Source: JALEFZ01 sp039820545 | GTDB taxonomy: Bacteria; Bacteroidota; Bacteroidia; J057 | Reading direction: 5' to 3' | Length of the DNA: 64,000 nucleotides | NCBI GenBank assembly: GCA_039820545.1 | Contig: JBCBPW010000019.1 | Location: 1-64,000, forward strand | In this document: positions 1-9,651 of the stretch, piece after piece | Layout of the letters: every line of letters starts with the position of its first letter | Numbering within the stretch: position 1 is the first letter of the stretch | Position numbers and translations under genes: made by a program | Notes under the pieces: model-generated | The model's database searches: none | What the model saw: only the letters and a program-made list of their open reading frames with translations | What the model was told of the DNA's origin: nothing

Positions 1-1811
1 GTAGGAATTGTGATCCATTGATCAAGAATCTTGAGGTAAATATTAGGAGGCATCTTTTTGGTTGAAGTAGATAGATTTCCAAATGACTTCCGCTGTCCCA
101 GGACCTGGATGTTATTGATCATCTCATCCTCAAATTCGACCTTGATTTTTTTGACTTCAAACTGCTCAATCGGAATGTAACTGTCTGGATTTTGACCTTT
201 GGGAGGGGTTTTCTTTTGACTGCGATAGGTTGCATTTTTATGATAGATGTTGACTACGTCTTTGGCAATCAAGTATCCAATTTCCAAACTATCTTCTGTG
301 ACTTTGATCGTATTTTTATAGGCATTGAAAAGGAAAGTAGACGCAATGTTTCGAAGTTCATCCTCAAGAGATTCAAAGTAATTGGTATAAGTTACGGAGG
401 CTTCATACAGCCACTGATCTATGAGATTCTGATATCCTACCGATGTATTTTGGGAAAGGTTATAACTACTGTTGCCAAAAGCATCTATGATCCCCGTCTC
501 TTGCAAGGCTGTGCGGAGTTCTTGGGCATCGAACCCATACATATCTGCAGCTCCTCGGATGGATTGGTAAAGAAAATTGCGGTCCATGCCTGTAAGAGAG
601 GAAGGATTCTTGACGAGCTTATCTGCGAGTAAAGCGATGCGCTGGGTCTGGGAGAGCGTCAATTGATGCGTACGGTAAGGGAGGGTAATTTTCTGCTCAG
701 TTCCCTCGTTTTGGGATTGTTGTACACGCCGACTCAGGAAGCAATCCAGCCCTTCTCGAAGATGTTGTGACAAGACTTCTACAGAAATGGCATTGGCTTC
801 TACCGTTTCCATTTCAAAAAACGCGCTGTCATTTTTAAACTGAAACAGAAAAACATTGTATGAATTTTCTTGGTGAACGACTTCCTTCACAGCAAGGCTA
901 TAGATCTGTACCCCGATCTTGATGGATTGTCTAAATAAGTATCGATTTTCTTTTTTGAATGCAGTGATCAGTTCTGTTCCGATGGGATTGTCACATACAG
1001 GATAAAGGGATTCAAAGCGAAGATCGTTGAGTGATTTCCCTCCTTTGATCTGTCTTTTGGACCGTGCTTGATCCAAAAACTCTTTCCCAAATATCATGAG
1101 TATATTTCTCAGGCTATCCTGCCTTTTCTTATTTGTCTCAAAGTGATTGGCAAGGTCAGCTCTTAGATACGCACTCTCGATATCCGAATCCAACCCCCTT
1201 GCGATCGTATCTATTTTTCGTTTGAGGATATGGGGATCATAAAGCCAATCTGTTTCCAGGCTTTGAAATACCTTGCGTACTTGCTGCCTCTTCAAAGTGC
1301 CATATTCTTTCTCAATAGTAGGGATTTCACCTACTCCTTGTAGGTAGGCTTCTTTCCTTTCTGCAAGGGGATATAAGTCATAGAAAAAAGCATCTTCTAG
1401 CTTGGATTGGAATACCATATGATCAAATCCTTGACTGCGCAATATCGATATCAGATTGAAACAGGTAGTTTTTTCAGGAGTTCCCGCTCGATAAGATTTG
1501 TTTCTTTTGATTTGGAAAATGGAAGGGGCGTCTACACTTATGATGCTTGAGGAATTTGAGGCTGTCGATCGAGCGCTTATGGTATTCTCTGCGTCTGATG
1601 GATTCGACTTTTTCGTGGGCTCCCATAGCGTGAATTCATAGGTATGTCCACGGAGCACAACTTCCCGTCTGAGCGTGTGCGCATATGCTTGTTTGTCGAT
1701 CAGGCAAGCTGGCGTTTCTGTAGAGTCAGACTGTGCATAGGCGATGGGAGAAAGGCATACGAGCAGTAATCCAAGTAGTATAAGTGAGCATACAAGAGAG
1801 ATGGATTTCAT
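1..1811 (-). CDS. Secreted protein of unknown family, 3' end outside the window
   Basis: An uninterrupted minus-strand frame of about 603 codons starts at 1811 and is still open at base 3. The start is followed by a typical Sec signal peptide: two charged residues, a Leu/Val-rich core of about 16 residues, then SPIAYAQS with likely cleavage after AYA, so the product is exported. The mature part is hydrophilic, with long charged helical stretches, some asparagine- and serine-rich patches and few cysteines. I recognise no domain, and any C-terminal sorting signal would lie beyond the left edge. It is divergent from the sensor kinase gene at 2325. A plus-strand frame at 192-632 is a shadow of this gene. 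Confidence 0.7.
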   Translation of the reverse strand, partial: MKSISLVCSLILLGLLLVCLSPIAYAQSDSTETPACLIDKQAYAHTLRREVVLRGHTYEFTLWEPTKKSNPSDAENTISARSTASNSSSIISVDAPSIFQIKRNKSYRAGTPEKTTCFNLISILRSQGFDHMVFQSKLEDAFFYDLYPLAERKEAYLQGVGEIPTIEKEYGTLKRQQVRKVFQSLETDWLYDPHILKRKIDTIARGLDSDIESAYLRADLANHFETNKKRQDSLRNILMIFGKEFLDQARSKRQIKGGKSLNDLRFESLYPVCDNPIGTELITAFKKENRYLFRQSIKIGVQIYSLAVKEVVHQENSYNVFLFQFKNDSAFFEMETVEANAISVEVLSQHLREGLDCFLSRRVQQSQNEGTEQKITLPYRTHQLTLSQTQRIALLADKLVKNPSSLTGMDRNFLYQSIRGAADMYGFDAQELRTALQETGIIDAFGNSSYNLSQNTSVGYQNLIDQWLYEASVTYTNYFESLEDELRNIASTFLFNAYKNTIKVTEDSLEIGYLIAKDVVNIYHKNATYRSQKKTPPKGQNPDSYIPIEQFEVKKIKVEFEDEMINNIQVLGQRKSFGNLSTSTKKMPPNIYLKILDQWITIP

Positions 1812-2324
1812 AATTTTGAGATGGATTGAGGTGATTGTATATCGCGGGAATGTGAGATGCTAAAATGAATATATGATTAGTTAATAAACTGAAAGTCAGC
1901 GTAAAGTGATGAGGAATTCCTACATAGGCCCGTGTATAATATCATAAAAGGAGGAGATGTTGTAGCGTATTTTCCCTGATTATGAAGGGGAGGGGTATCA
2001 TACGGGAGAATAAATGCGAGAAGTTGTAGCCTGAGATAAGGTGTTGACTACGTAGGGAAAAGAAGTATGCCTATTGAAGTTTATTTCTAAATTTCATAAT
2101 TTTCTAATGGTGATGCTTATTTTGCTCCATGTCAAGAGGGAAAGGCAGGAGCTAGCAAAGGACTAAATTGACATATTGTGAATGTAGATACGCCTCATCT
2201 AGAAGGCTGATTATATTTGCCTCGATAAATAGCATGTGGGATGGAAAGCCCAGCTAGGCGACCTCCCACGGGAGATCCATCTCATTCTCAACATCCATTC
2301 TCAGATTCTTATTTTTGTTAGTAT
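1812..2324. other. Divergent intergenic region upstream of the sensor kinase
   Basis: This 513 bp stretch separates the divergent secreted-protein and histidine kinase genes. It contains a perfect -7 element, TATATTTG, at 2212-2219 pointing towards the kinase, and a nested hairpin at 2239-2280 in the presumed 5' leader. No ORF with coding character is present. Confidence 0.4.
2212..2219 (+). promoter_or_regulatory. Candidate -7 promoter element of the sensor kinase
   Basis: TATATTTG matches the Bacteroidota TAnnTTTG -7 consensus exactly. No TTTG sits at the expected -33 distance, so this is half a promoter by sequence. If used, transcription would start near 2226 and leave a leader of about 100 nt that carries the hairpin at 2239-2280. 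Confidence 0.35.
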
Positions 2325-3077
2325 ATGGAAGGCGTCCAAGGTTCGGAAATTCTCTTTTTGATTGGAGCAGGTTCTCTCTTGATGGTGAGCATGGCCCTTG
2401 CACTCATTGCTTTTTATGGTCGCTCTCAACGAAAATTATTGGCGCAGAAGCTAGAAGCGCAGGATCTCATCCTACAAGAGACTATCATGGCACAGGAGGA
2501 GGAGCGAAACCGTATCGCCAAAGAGTTGCACGATGACATAGGCTCCAAACTCAACGTCGTTTCTCTTCATATCCAACGGTTGAAAAAAGATACACCTTCG
2601 GCCTCTATCGAGACCATCAACGAGATCATTGATACCAGCATTCATACGACACGCAGGATTTCGCATGAGCTACTCCCTCCGACACTAGAGCACTTCGGTG
2701 TAGAAGTCGCGCTAGACGAACTCATGGAAGGGTACGAAAAGGCACAAGTGGTAGAATTTGACGTAGACGTATCGGGACTTTCACAAGCGGTTGAGGATAA
2801 AGACCATACCCTGAACCTATTTCGAATTCTCCAAGAGCTCATCAAAAACTCCATTCTTCATGGCCAAGCCCAAAAGATCCACATCCAGTGGAAGGAAGCG
2901 GCGCAAGGAAGTACGCTACGGTACAAGGACGATGGAAAGGGATTCGATAAAAGTAAGGCAAGCAAGGGCTTGGGCATGAACAATATCGAAAGTCGACTCA
3001 AAATGATCGATTCTCACTGGGAGTATCACTCGTCGCCTGGGCAGGGCTTGAAAGCTGAGATTGTCCTCGGATTTTGA
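2325..3077 (+). CDS. Membrane sensor histidine kinase, HisKA_3/NarL type
   Basis: This 250-residue kinase has one N-terminal transmembrane helix (about residues 9-31), a short coiled-coil linker, a HisKA_3 dimerisation box RIAKELHDDIGSKL with the phospho-acceptor at His69, and a C-terminal GHKL ATPase domain. The ATPase has an N-box (ELIKNSILHG), a G1-like box (DDGKGFD) and a G2 stretch (KGLGMNNIESRL). Proteins of this group normally phosphorylate a LuxR/NarL-type response regulator, but none is encoded next to it. There is no periplasmic sensing domain, so the signal must be intramembrane or come through a partner. The start at 2325 gives a membrane helix immediately after the N-terminus; an overlapping frame from 2315 has no coding character. 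Confidence 0.88.
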   Translation: MEGVQGSEILFLIGAGSLLMVSMALALIAFYGRSQRKLLAQKLEAQDLILQETIMAQEEERNRIAKELHDDIGSKLNVVSLHIQRLKKDTPSASIETINEIIDTSIHTTRRISHELLPPTLEHFGVEVALDELMEGYEKAQVVEFDVDVSGLSQAVEDKDHTLNLFRILQELIKNSILHGQAQKIHIQWKEAAQGSTLRYKDDGKGFDKSKASKGLGMNNIESRLKMIDSHWEYHSSPGQGLKAEIVLGF

Positions 3078-3103
3078 TAAATAAGTAGTCAAGTGTTGAG
3101 ACC

Positions 3104-3245
3104 TGATCCCTTGAGGGATTTCGCTACACGCAAGAAATGAGGTGATAGAAATTGATCCTGTAGTCTAGGGTTGAAACCACTAGCCTATATTATGCCACCC
3201 TTTCAGGGTTCAAAATAGGTTCATTGTCCTGAAGGGACAGTGTCA
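3104..3245. repeat. Cluster of short palindromes, REP-like
   Basis: Three small hairpins follow one another: ATCCC-ttga-GGGAT at 3106-3119, a CCCTTTCAGGG palindrome near 3200-3212, and TGTCC-tgaag-GGACA near 3227-3241. Short palindromes of this type, scattered between genes, resemble REP elements of Bacteroidota. The first shares its core (AAATCCCT..xGGGAT on the minus strand) with a second element at 42808-42824. They may also end transcription of the flanking convergent genes. Confidence 0.45.
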
Positions 3246-3331
3246 TATAACATGTGGAGTTTAGTCCCATGCTCAAGTCATGTGCTACATAGCCCTATTT
3301 TATCTGTCTAATCTACTTGCCGTCCCAGATA

Positions 3332-4174
3332 CTACGCAAACCCATACTGAAGGAAGTACTCCAAGGGTTTATAACCTATCTTTTGATAAATGCTATTAGA
3401 GGTAGGATTGCTTAGATCGGTGAACAAGGCGCAAAAGTCATAATCCGCCAATAGTTTCTCACTGAGCGCTGCAACGCAAGCGGTTGCATATCCTCTACGT
3501 CGAAATTCAGTGGGTGTATAGACATAAGCGATGGTCACCCCATGCTGAGTAGGTCGCGTCCAGCCTGCCATCGTCACAGGAACCTCATCCTCCCAAAGAT
3601 AGAGTACGCCTTCTCGGATTTTTCTTTCCGCATTTTTGCGCGCTTCCTCTTCCGACATCTCGTCCAATGCTTGCGCAGCAAATGCCCTTATCCAGTGAGT
3701 CAAAAAATCAAGGTCGCGCGCTTCGGCCTGCCGCATCTTCCCAGGAACTGTCGGCACAGCTTGCACGTTTTCTAGCTTGTAGACCATCTCATGAAACTGG
3801 ATCTTCGCCGTCTGGGACGTAAGCTGGGTCCATTCCTCGACAAATAACTCGATGGCTGCCTTGGGTCCATGCACGCCAGGAACAGGAATGTGATTCGTCC
3901 ATAGATGTTGAATGAGGAGGGGAATGGCGTAGGAGATGTGGGCAGAATCTACGTATAGAATCAGGTTTCGGGGCGGTGTCTGGAGAATCGCAGCGACACA
4001 GCCTGAGGGATGATGAACCGTAAGAAACAGCGGATCTTGAGGTCCGTAATAATGGGGATCTCGACTGAGCGTACCCGCTAGACCGAGAATCAGGTTATTT
4101 TCTGCTTCATGCAATGCTAAGAAAGCCTGACAATCTGCGAGAAAGTCAACTGCCGTTTCATGTGTGTAAATCAT
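3332..4174 (-). CDS. GNAT family N-acetyltransferase
   Basis: The product has 280 residues. The C-terminal half carries a GNAT fold: motif A is seen as VYTPTEFRRRGYATACVAAL, whose RRRGYAT forms the acetyl-CoA pyrophosphate loop, followed by a motif B-like segment with SNSIYQKIGY. The N-terminal half is an additional domain, as seen in two-domain GNAT proteins. It has no signal peptide, so it is cytoplasmic. The substrate cannot be read from the sequence. It lies convergent to the sensor kinase and upstream of two SnoaL-like genes transcribed in the same direction. Confidence 0.85.
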   Translation of the reverse strand: MIYTHETAVDFLADCQAFLALHEAENNLILGLAGTLSRDPHYYGPQDPLFLTVHHPSGCVAAILQTPPRNLILYVDSAHISYAIPLLIQHLWTNHIPVPGVHGPKAAIELFVEEWTQLTSQTAKIQFHEMVYKLENVQAVPTVPGKMRQAEARDLDFLTHWIRAFAAQALDEMSEEEARKNAERKIREGVLYLWEDEVPVTMAGWTRPTQHGVTIAYVYTPTEFRRRGYATACVAALSEKLLADYDFCALFTDLSNPTSNSIYQKIGYKPLEYFLQYGFA

Positions 4175-4217
4175 ATGGCAAAATATAGGAAACGTGAAGG
4201 GAGGATAGGATCAATAC

Positions 4218-4604
4218 TTAGCTGACATCCTCGATCTTAGAGATTCTTCCTTCCTGGAAGCTGAATCGAGAGAGGCCTTCCAGCTTGAGTTTGTCACCTG
4301 CTTTTAATCCGTTGGGGAGATCTTGCGCGACGGTTGCCTCATAGTCGATCTGGACGACGAGAAGATCAGTCTCTTCAAATTGAATGCCTCGTACGTTCTG
4401 CTGACGCTCTGTAAACAATGCCAAGGTATCCTTCGCTTGCTTCTGAAAGGCTTCCTTCCCTTGTATTTCCATATTTACTTGGCCGTCTGAGATGTTGAGA
4501 AAGGTAACATCTTCAGACAAGGGGGCCATCATACCAGCTACATTCATGTGGTTGTAGGCTTCAATGTAGTTCAGGGCAAGCTGGATTTTTTTGTTGGGAG
4601 TCAT
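4218..4604 (-). CDS. SnoaL-like / NTF2-fold protein
   Basis: The 128-residue cytoplasmic protein has the SnoaL/NTF2 pattern: an N-terminal helix (ALNYIEAYNHMNVAGMMAPL), a strand with DVTF, an internal helix, and a C-terminal strand pair ending FSFQEGRISKIEDVS. SnoaL-like proteins are small cone-shaped enzymes or binding proteins with varied substrates, so no specific reaction is assigned. It ends 43 bp before the acetyltransferase on the same strand and could share a transcript with it. Confidence 0.75.
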   Translation of the reverse strand: MTPNKKIQLALNYIEAYNHMNVAGMMAPLSEDVTFLNISDGQVNMEIQGKEAFQKQAKDTLALFTERQQNVRGIQFEETDLLVVQIDYEATVAQDLPNGLKAGDKLKLEGLSRFSFQEGRISKIEDVS

Positions 4605-4905
4605 GGGCGATGGAGAGAAATGATGAGATAGACATAAGGGACAGATCCTTCGTCGTAGTATGACTATACGAAAAGCGGTAAAAAAGATGTGTGAAAATGA
4701 TAGAGGAAGATGAATCGTAGTGTATATACAATAAAAAAGGAAAGACCTGATCGTCTCTCCTCTTATCTTTGGGTGGGTGTATTGCCTACTTCCAATACAG
4801 GATTTTACAGATTTTTCAGGATCAAGCGCGAGCTAGAAATATCCTGAGAACGGTTAAGTATTCATCTAGCTATTTATAGGTTCCTCCAGCATTTTATCAA
4901 CTCAC
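4605..4905. other. Intergenic region between two SnoaL-like genes
   Basis: This 301 bp gap separates two same-strand NTF2-fold genes. It holds A-rich tracts and no ORF. A weak 4-bp stem followed by T-rich DNA (minus strand, about 4737-4765) might stop transcription of the upstream gene, but I do not call it a terminator. Confidence 0.3.
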
Positions 4906-5688
4906 CTAAAACTTCCCTCCATTGACATGTACTTCGGGCACAGGCTCTACATTGTCCCAGTGCTCGACGATTTTGCCATTTTCAATACGAAAGATGTCCA
5001 CTTGTGCACAATCTTGATTGAGCTGGCCATCGTTCCAGTTGGCTTTGCATAGTGTAGCCACGAAGTTTCCCTGACCGACGAGTAAGACAATTTCTTCATA
5101 GTTCAAGGGACGATTGGGCATCATGGCGAGTTTCTGAAAGTTTTCCAGTCCATCAGGTACGTCTTTATTGTGTTGGATGTAGGTTTCTGCCGAGATGTAT
5201 TGAGGCAGATTGGCGGGATTTCCTCCAGGCATGAGCGCATCTTCTATAAGGCTACGCACCAAGGCTTTATTTTCTTCTGTCTTGTCGAGATCGGTGATTT
5301 CGGTGGGTCCGTCTATACTGGTGTGTCCTGAAGGCGTTGTATCTGCATATTCAGCAATGACATCCCAGTGTTCGATGATTTTGTCATCTTCATCTGTATC
5401 AAAGAAGTCGGTTGTCACATACTGATATTCCCCATCATTGAGGCTTTGATAGGCTTGGAGGAAGATATACTGCCCGTCTACCATACTTCGGACGATCCGA
5501 ATGTCTCGCTTGGGATTGCGCTTGACAAAATCTGAGAAAAACTCTATGAATCCTTCTTTTCCATCTTTGACACCTGTGCTGTGTTGGGTGTAGCGGGCGC
5601 CTGTATATTTATTGACTGCCTCTTCGTAGTGGCCATCGCGAATTCCTTCCATGTAGAGGTTGATGGCATGTTGGAGTTTCTGACTCAT
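4906..5688 (-). CDS. Tandem SnoaL-like (NTF2-fold) protein
   Basis: The 260-residue protein consists of two SnoaL-like domains in tandem. Residues about 1-115 contain YTQHSTGVKDGKEGF and end with KIIEHWDVIAEY. Residues about 138-250 contain YIQHNKDVPDGLENF and end with KIVEHWDNVEPVPE. Both halves carry the hallmark QH...G strand and the EHWD strand near the domain end, so the protein arose by internal duplication. Single-domain relatives are often annotated as predicted SnoaL-like aldol condensation-catalysing enzymes. There is no signal peptide. It is co-directional with, and downstream of, the AraC regulator at 5786-6655, a likely controller. Confidence 0.82.
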   Translation of the reverse strand: MSQKLQHAINLYMEGIRDGHYEEAVNKYTGARYTQHSTGVKDGKEGFIEFFSDFVKRNPKRDIRIVRSMVDGQYIFLQAYQSLNDGEYQYVTTDFFDTDEDDKIIEHWDVIAEYADTTPSGHTSIDGPTEITDLDKTEENKALVRSLIEDALMPGGNPANLPQYISAETYIQHNKDVPDGLENFQKLAMMPNRPLNYEEIVLLVGQGNFVATLCKANWNDGQLNQDCAQVDIFRIENGKIVEHWDNVEPVPEVHVNGGKF

Positions 5689-5785
5689 GATAAGAATGGA
5701 TTAAGGTGATGATGATATACAAATGTCAGAAAGTCCTATTTGAACCGAAAGGTGTATCTAAGATCAAAAAAGGTAAAAGTCGAAC

Positions 5786-6655
5786 CTATGGCTGTTGGGT
5801 GCGAAATGCTCGGGGAGAGCGTCCTACTTGCCGTTTGAAGTACTTTTGAAAATTGGTAGGTTCATCAAATCCCAGATGGTAGCTGATTTCCTTGATAGAG
5901 GCAGATGTAGAAAGCAGATTTCTTTTGGCTTCCAATATGATGAACTGATCGATAAAGCCCTTAGCCGTTAGCTGTGTCATCTTTTTACAGATGACATTGA
6001 GGTGTTTGTAGGTGATGCCGAGTTGAGATGCGTACCATTTGGCGTCTCTGGACTTGGAGAAATATTTATGTACTAAGTGGTCATATTTTGTGAAAAGTAC
6101 GTACTCTGAGGCGTCTTCAGATATCAAGCTTGCTTGAGATTTCAATTCGAGGAGCTGTGCATAAAAAAGGGTCAATGAAGCACCTATATATTCTTTACGT
6201 AAAAAGGGTACTTGCCAATGTTCATTTCTCAGCTTATCTAATAAGGCTTGTCCAAGATGTGGGGCATGGATAGGGGATTGATCAGGAGAAAACCGGTGAT
6301 GGTGTTGGAGGTAGCGCATCAAAGCGGGACTGAGATGTTGCTGTATAAAGGCATCTGTCGTCAGGATGAGGCCGCCTTGATAGGATCGCTCAGGATCAAA
6401 AGCATGGATCTGATTGCTAAAAATGAGGAGGCAGTCACCTGCTTTGACGTGATGGGTTTCGAGATCCACTTTGTGATATACCTCACCTTCTTCAAGTAGA
6501 AGAATGATGTTGAATTGTGGGCGGTGAAATGTAAAGGGAGAATGATCCAGGTGAGAAGATGTATGCGAGAATAGATCTCCAAAGTCTACCCACTCAAAGC
6601 CTGCTACGGGTTGGCTGGATTTTTTGAGGAAATTGATTTTGGGAATGGACTGCAT
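5786..6655 (-). CDS. AraC family transcriptional regulator
   Basis: The 289-residue protein has a cupin-like N-terminal ligand domain (residues about 35-95, including HVKAGDCLLIFSNQIHAF) and a C-terminal pair of helix-turn-helix motifs (about 190-287). The second HTH reads IKEISYHLGFDEPTNFQKYF and is followed by the family signature GRSPRAFR. Such regulators bind a small molecule through the cupin and activate adjacent genes. The tandem SnoaL gene starts about 100 bp downstream on the same strand, which makes it the natural candidate target. No operator could be identified. Confidence 0.9.
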   Translation of the reverse strand: MQSIPKINFLKKSSQPVAGFEWVDFGDLFSHTSSHLDHSPFTFHRPQFNIILLLEEGEVYHKVDLETHHVKAGDCLLIFSNQIHAFDPERSYQGGLILTTDAFIQQHLSPALMRYLQHHHRFSPDQSPIHAPHLGQALLDKLRNEHWQVPFLRKEYIGASLTLFYAQLLELKSQASLISEDASEYVLFTKYDHLVHKYFSKSRDAKWYASQLGITYKHLNVICKKMTQLTAKGFIDQFIILEAKRNLLSTSASIKEISYHLGFDEPTNFQKYFKRQVGRSPRAFRTQQP

Positions 6656-6867
6656 CGGTAGAGATATAAAAGTCGGATTGCGTGTACACTTAAGTATATG
6701 TAAGCTGGATTACAAAAATATATCCATAAAGTCCAAATCCTTTACTCAAGGTATTAAATAATAGGCCCTACATATCCAGGCATCTCCCTCCTTCTTTCAC
6801 TATCAACATAGGGAATAGAGTCCTACGAATCTATCCCCTTACTTTTATTCGCTAGAATGATACATCC

Positions 6868-9432
6868 CTATCTCTGAACAACCAGCTTCGATGTGCTGGC
6901 GAGTTTTCCACTTTGCAAGCGGATGAAATAGACCCCATTGCTCAGGTTCCCTATGGGAAGACGGGTCCGCTCCTTGGGCAGCAAGTGTGTCTGAAGGATT
7001 CTACCTTGTAGATCCAAGACCTGCGCTTGAACTGTTTGCCCATGAGGAAAATCGTGTGTGATGAGAATCTCATCCCCAAAGACAGGATTTGGGAAAAATT
7101 CCCATTGAGGTTGAGCGACAGTTGGAACCTCTTCGATACTTGTCGGAATTCCATCATTGAAGAAAACTCCCGTAGAGAGTTCCCCAACAACCAAAATGTC
7201 TTGGGTCATATCCTGATTAAAATCCGCTATCGCCACATCATTCGTGCTCACTACTCCATAGCTTTTACCTTCAAAATAAGTTCCTTTCATCTCGCCAAAC
7301 TTCCCTTCTCCATTGCCCATATGAATATCTATCGTAAATCCTTCGGAATACGTAATTCCATAAAGCAAGATGTCTAGGTTGGTGTCATTGTTAAAGTCTG
7401 TAAATGCAATCTTGCCACGCGCTACGCGCTTAAAGACGGTCTCGTCAACCACCGTAAAGTTTCCCCCTCCCTGGTTTGCATACAATTTGGTGAGTGGGTG
7501 GGTTGGGCCGAATCCTGCGAGCAACACATCAGGATCATTGTCATGATCGAAATCCCCTACAGCTAATGAGCCTGTGGCTACCTGATCAAACTGGGAGGGG
7601 GTAATGGAAAACTGTGCTTGGCCGTTATTGAGGTAAAGGTGTGTGAAAGTGGAAGCACCATCTGTTACACCTGTCATTATGATATCCAGATACTGGTCAC
7701 CATTGAAGTCGGCAAACTCCACCTCAGATTCCGCAATTCCTGGTAAGCCTAAATTATTCTGTAATGTGAAATGAAGGTTACCGTTATTCAGGTATAACTT
7801 GCTGATGCGATGACTCTGACCATCAAGTCCTGTGATCAAAACATCCAAGTCATTGTCCTGGTCAATATCCACAAGGTCAAGTGTGCCTTTCCAGCTTTTT
7901 TCAAATGGAGCAATTCCAGATGGGGTAAAACCTCCATTTCCATCATTCAAATAAAGGTCTGTATGTAGATTATTGGCGAAGTCTTTTCCTGTGACCAGAA
8001 GGTCAGGATCACCGTCATTGTCCAAGTCTCCTAAGGCCGTTGCACCATGTGCTAACCTATTCAAAGGCAGGAAATCATCCCTCAAGAATAGCCCAGTTCC
8101 GTCATTCGTCCAGAGGTTTGAGATGTAGTAATCTCTGCTGGGATGTTCGCCTGTAATGAAGACATCTAGGTCGTTGTCGTTATCTACATCTGCCACTGCT
8201 ATGTCACTATCTCGCATCGTCAATAAGTCTGGGGATCTGACTTTTTCAAAGTGACCTGCTCCATCATTGGTAAAAAGCGAGGTAATCTTGGTTCTGGCTT
8301 GGTTTCTCCCTGTAAGGAGAAAATCTAGATCATTGTCTAGGTCTATATCCCCGACAGCAATAGAGCTAAATTCCAACCCTTGAATCGTGCTGTTGAGGAC
8401 CTCAGTATAGGCGCCCGTTCCGTCATTTTCATAGATTTTGGTTATAGGAGCGATCTCATGATAGCCTGTCATCAAAATGTCTGGATCACCATCCCCTTCC
8501 ATATCAAAAAAGGACATATCGCCTTCAGTCGGTCTTGCGAAAGGCTGCCCAGTAGAGAGCGTAAAACTGCCTGCGCCATCATTAAGGTAGAGCTTGGCTC
8601 GGCTGTTGTGAATAATGCCTAAACCAGCAATCATGAGATCCAAATCATTATCCCCATCTACGTCCGCACATTCGAGTGATCCATTTGAAACTCCATCAAA
8701 AGGAGTGCCTGTCAGTTCCGTGAAATTGCCCGAACCATCGTTGAGGTAGAGTTGTGTATGTGTACTGTCATTTCGTTCGCCTGAGATGAATAAATCTGGG
8801 TCATTATCCCCATCCACATCAGCAAAGGTAGCGGCCCCATTTTTAACATTTGTGAAATTATTTGATGCGGATTCCGTAAAGGTGCCATTCCCATCATTGA
8901 GCATCAGTTTGACGCCATCTCCGCTGGGGAAATGGGTATTTCCTGTGATAAGAATATCTAAGTCAGCGTCATGGTCTACGTCGGAGATGGCAATAGCGCC
9001 CAAAGAGGTAGAACCAAAAGCCTGGGCAACATTTAGATTATCGTCGGTAAAAGTACCCGTTCCGTCATTCCATTTAATGGGAGATTCAGGATAGGCATTG
9101 CCTAACACGAGATCGAGATCATTGTCACCATCCAGATCGGCCAATTCAAAGTGCTCGTGGAGATTAGGGGTGCCAAATAAGGACTGTCGATGGGGAAATC
9201 GGCCTGTCCCATCGTTGAGATAGAGGTCAATTACATTTTCATATCCCCCTGATAATTTGTCCTGGCGACCCGTCATGAAAATATCGGGATATCCGTCTCC
9301 ATTTAGGTCTGCGAATTGGATTTTCCCTTTCCATATTTGCCTCAATGGAAAATCAGAAAAATGAGGAGTAAAGCTTTGTGCCCAGATTGACAGGGAAAAA
9401 ATAGTGAGGAAAGTGGATAAAAGGATTTTCAT
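6868..9432 (-). CDS. Secreted FG-GAP/VCBS-repeat protein with T9SS sorting domain
   Basis: From the preferred start at 9432 the product has 854 residues and begins with a signal peptide, MKILLSTFLTIFSLSIWAQ; an upstream ATG at 9489 would put 19 residues before it. Nearly the whole mature protein is a chain of FG-GAP/VCBS repeats. Each has a DxDxDGDxD-type calcium-binding loop (for example DLDGDNDLDLVLG) and a YLNDGxGxFT strand, which together should form beta-propellers. The last about 80 residues are a type A T9SS sorting domain (PNPVFGDEILITHDF, then LSNGVYFIRLQSG and a basic end), directing the protein across the outer membrane. The binding partner is unknown. Confidence 0.9.
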   Translation of the reverse strand: MKILLSTFLTIFSLSIWAQSFTPHFSDFPLRQIWKGKIQFADLNGDGYPDIFMTGRQDKLSGGYENVIDLYLNDGTGRFPHRQSLFGTPNLHEHFELADLDGDNDLDLVLGNAYPESPIKWNDGTGTFTDDNLNVAQAFGSTSLGAIAISDVDHDADLDILITGNTHFPSGDGVKLMLNDGNGTFTESASNNFTNVKNGAATFADVDGDNDPDLFISGERNDSTHTQLYLNDGSGNFTELTGTPFDGVSNGSLECADVDGDNDLDLMIAGLGIIHNSRAKLYLNDGAGSFTLSTGQPFARPTEGDMSFFDMEGDGDPDILMTGYHEIAPITKIYENDGTGAYTEVLNSTIQGLEFSSIAVGDIDLDNDLDFLLTGRNQARTKITSLFTNDGAGHFEKVRSPDLLTMRDSDIAVADVDNDNDLDVFITGEHPSRDYYISNLWTNDGTGLFLRDDFLPLNRLAHGATALGDLDNDGDPDLLVTGKDFANNLHTDLYLNDGNGGFTPSGIAPFEKSWKGTLDLVDIDQDNDLDVLITGLDGQSHRISKLYLNNGNLHFTLQNNLGLPGIAESEVEFADFNGDQYLDIIMTGVTDGASTFTHLYLNNGQAQFSITPSQFDQVATGSLAVGDFDHDNDPDVLLAGFGPTHPLTKLYANQGGGNFTVVDETVFKRVARGKIAFTDFNNDTNLDILLYGITYSEGFTIDIHMGNGEGKFGEMKGTYFEGKSYGVVSTNDVAIADFNQDMTQDILVVGELSTGVFFNDGIPTSIEEVPTVAQPQWEFFPNPVFGDEILITHDFPHGQTVQAQVLDLQGRILQTHLLPKERTRLPIGNLSNGVYFIRLQSGKLASTSKLVVQR

Positions 9433-9651
9433 GGGAAAGCAGTTTAGGTAGTTTGAGGAAATAGCATATGATACATACTGATTAACCAAGAGAGAAAATG
9501 AAAATTACCCTTTTCTAATAGTATGATCTGGTATAGTATCTAGGAAGTGGGAATTTTTCTGATATGTATATGAGAAACGAGACTATCAATAAAACTGCTG
9601 CATGAAAAAATGAAAATATGTAAATATTTTTATGCTAATAGAAGGGCTTAA

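Noticed and set aside
192..632. Plus-strand 146-codon frame
   Set aside because: Lies wholly inside the open minus-strand frame of the signal-peptide protein; atypical composition; shadow.
2239..2320. 26-codon ATG frame ending just before the sensor kinase ATG, possible leader peptide
   Set aside because: Coincides with the hairpin; no ribosome binding site or conserved pattern; not called.
4737..4765. Possible minus-strand terminator between SnoaL genes
   Set aside because: Stem is only four base pairs; too weak.
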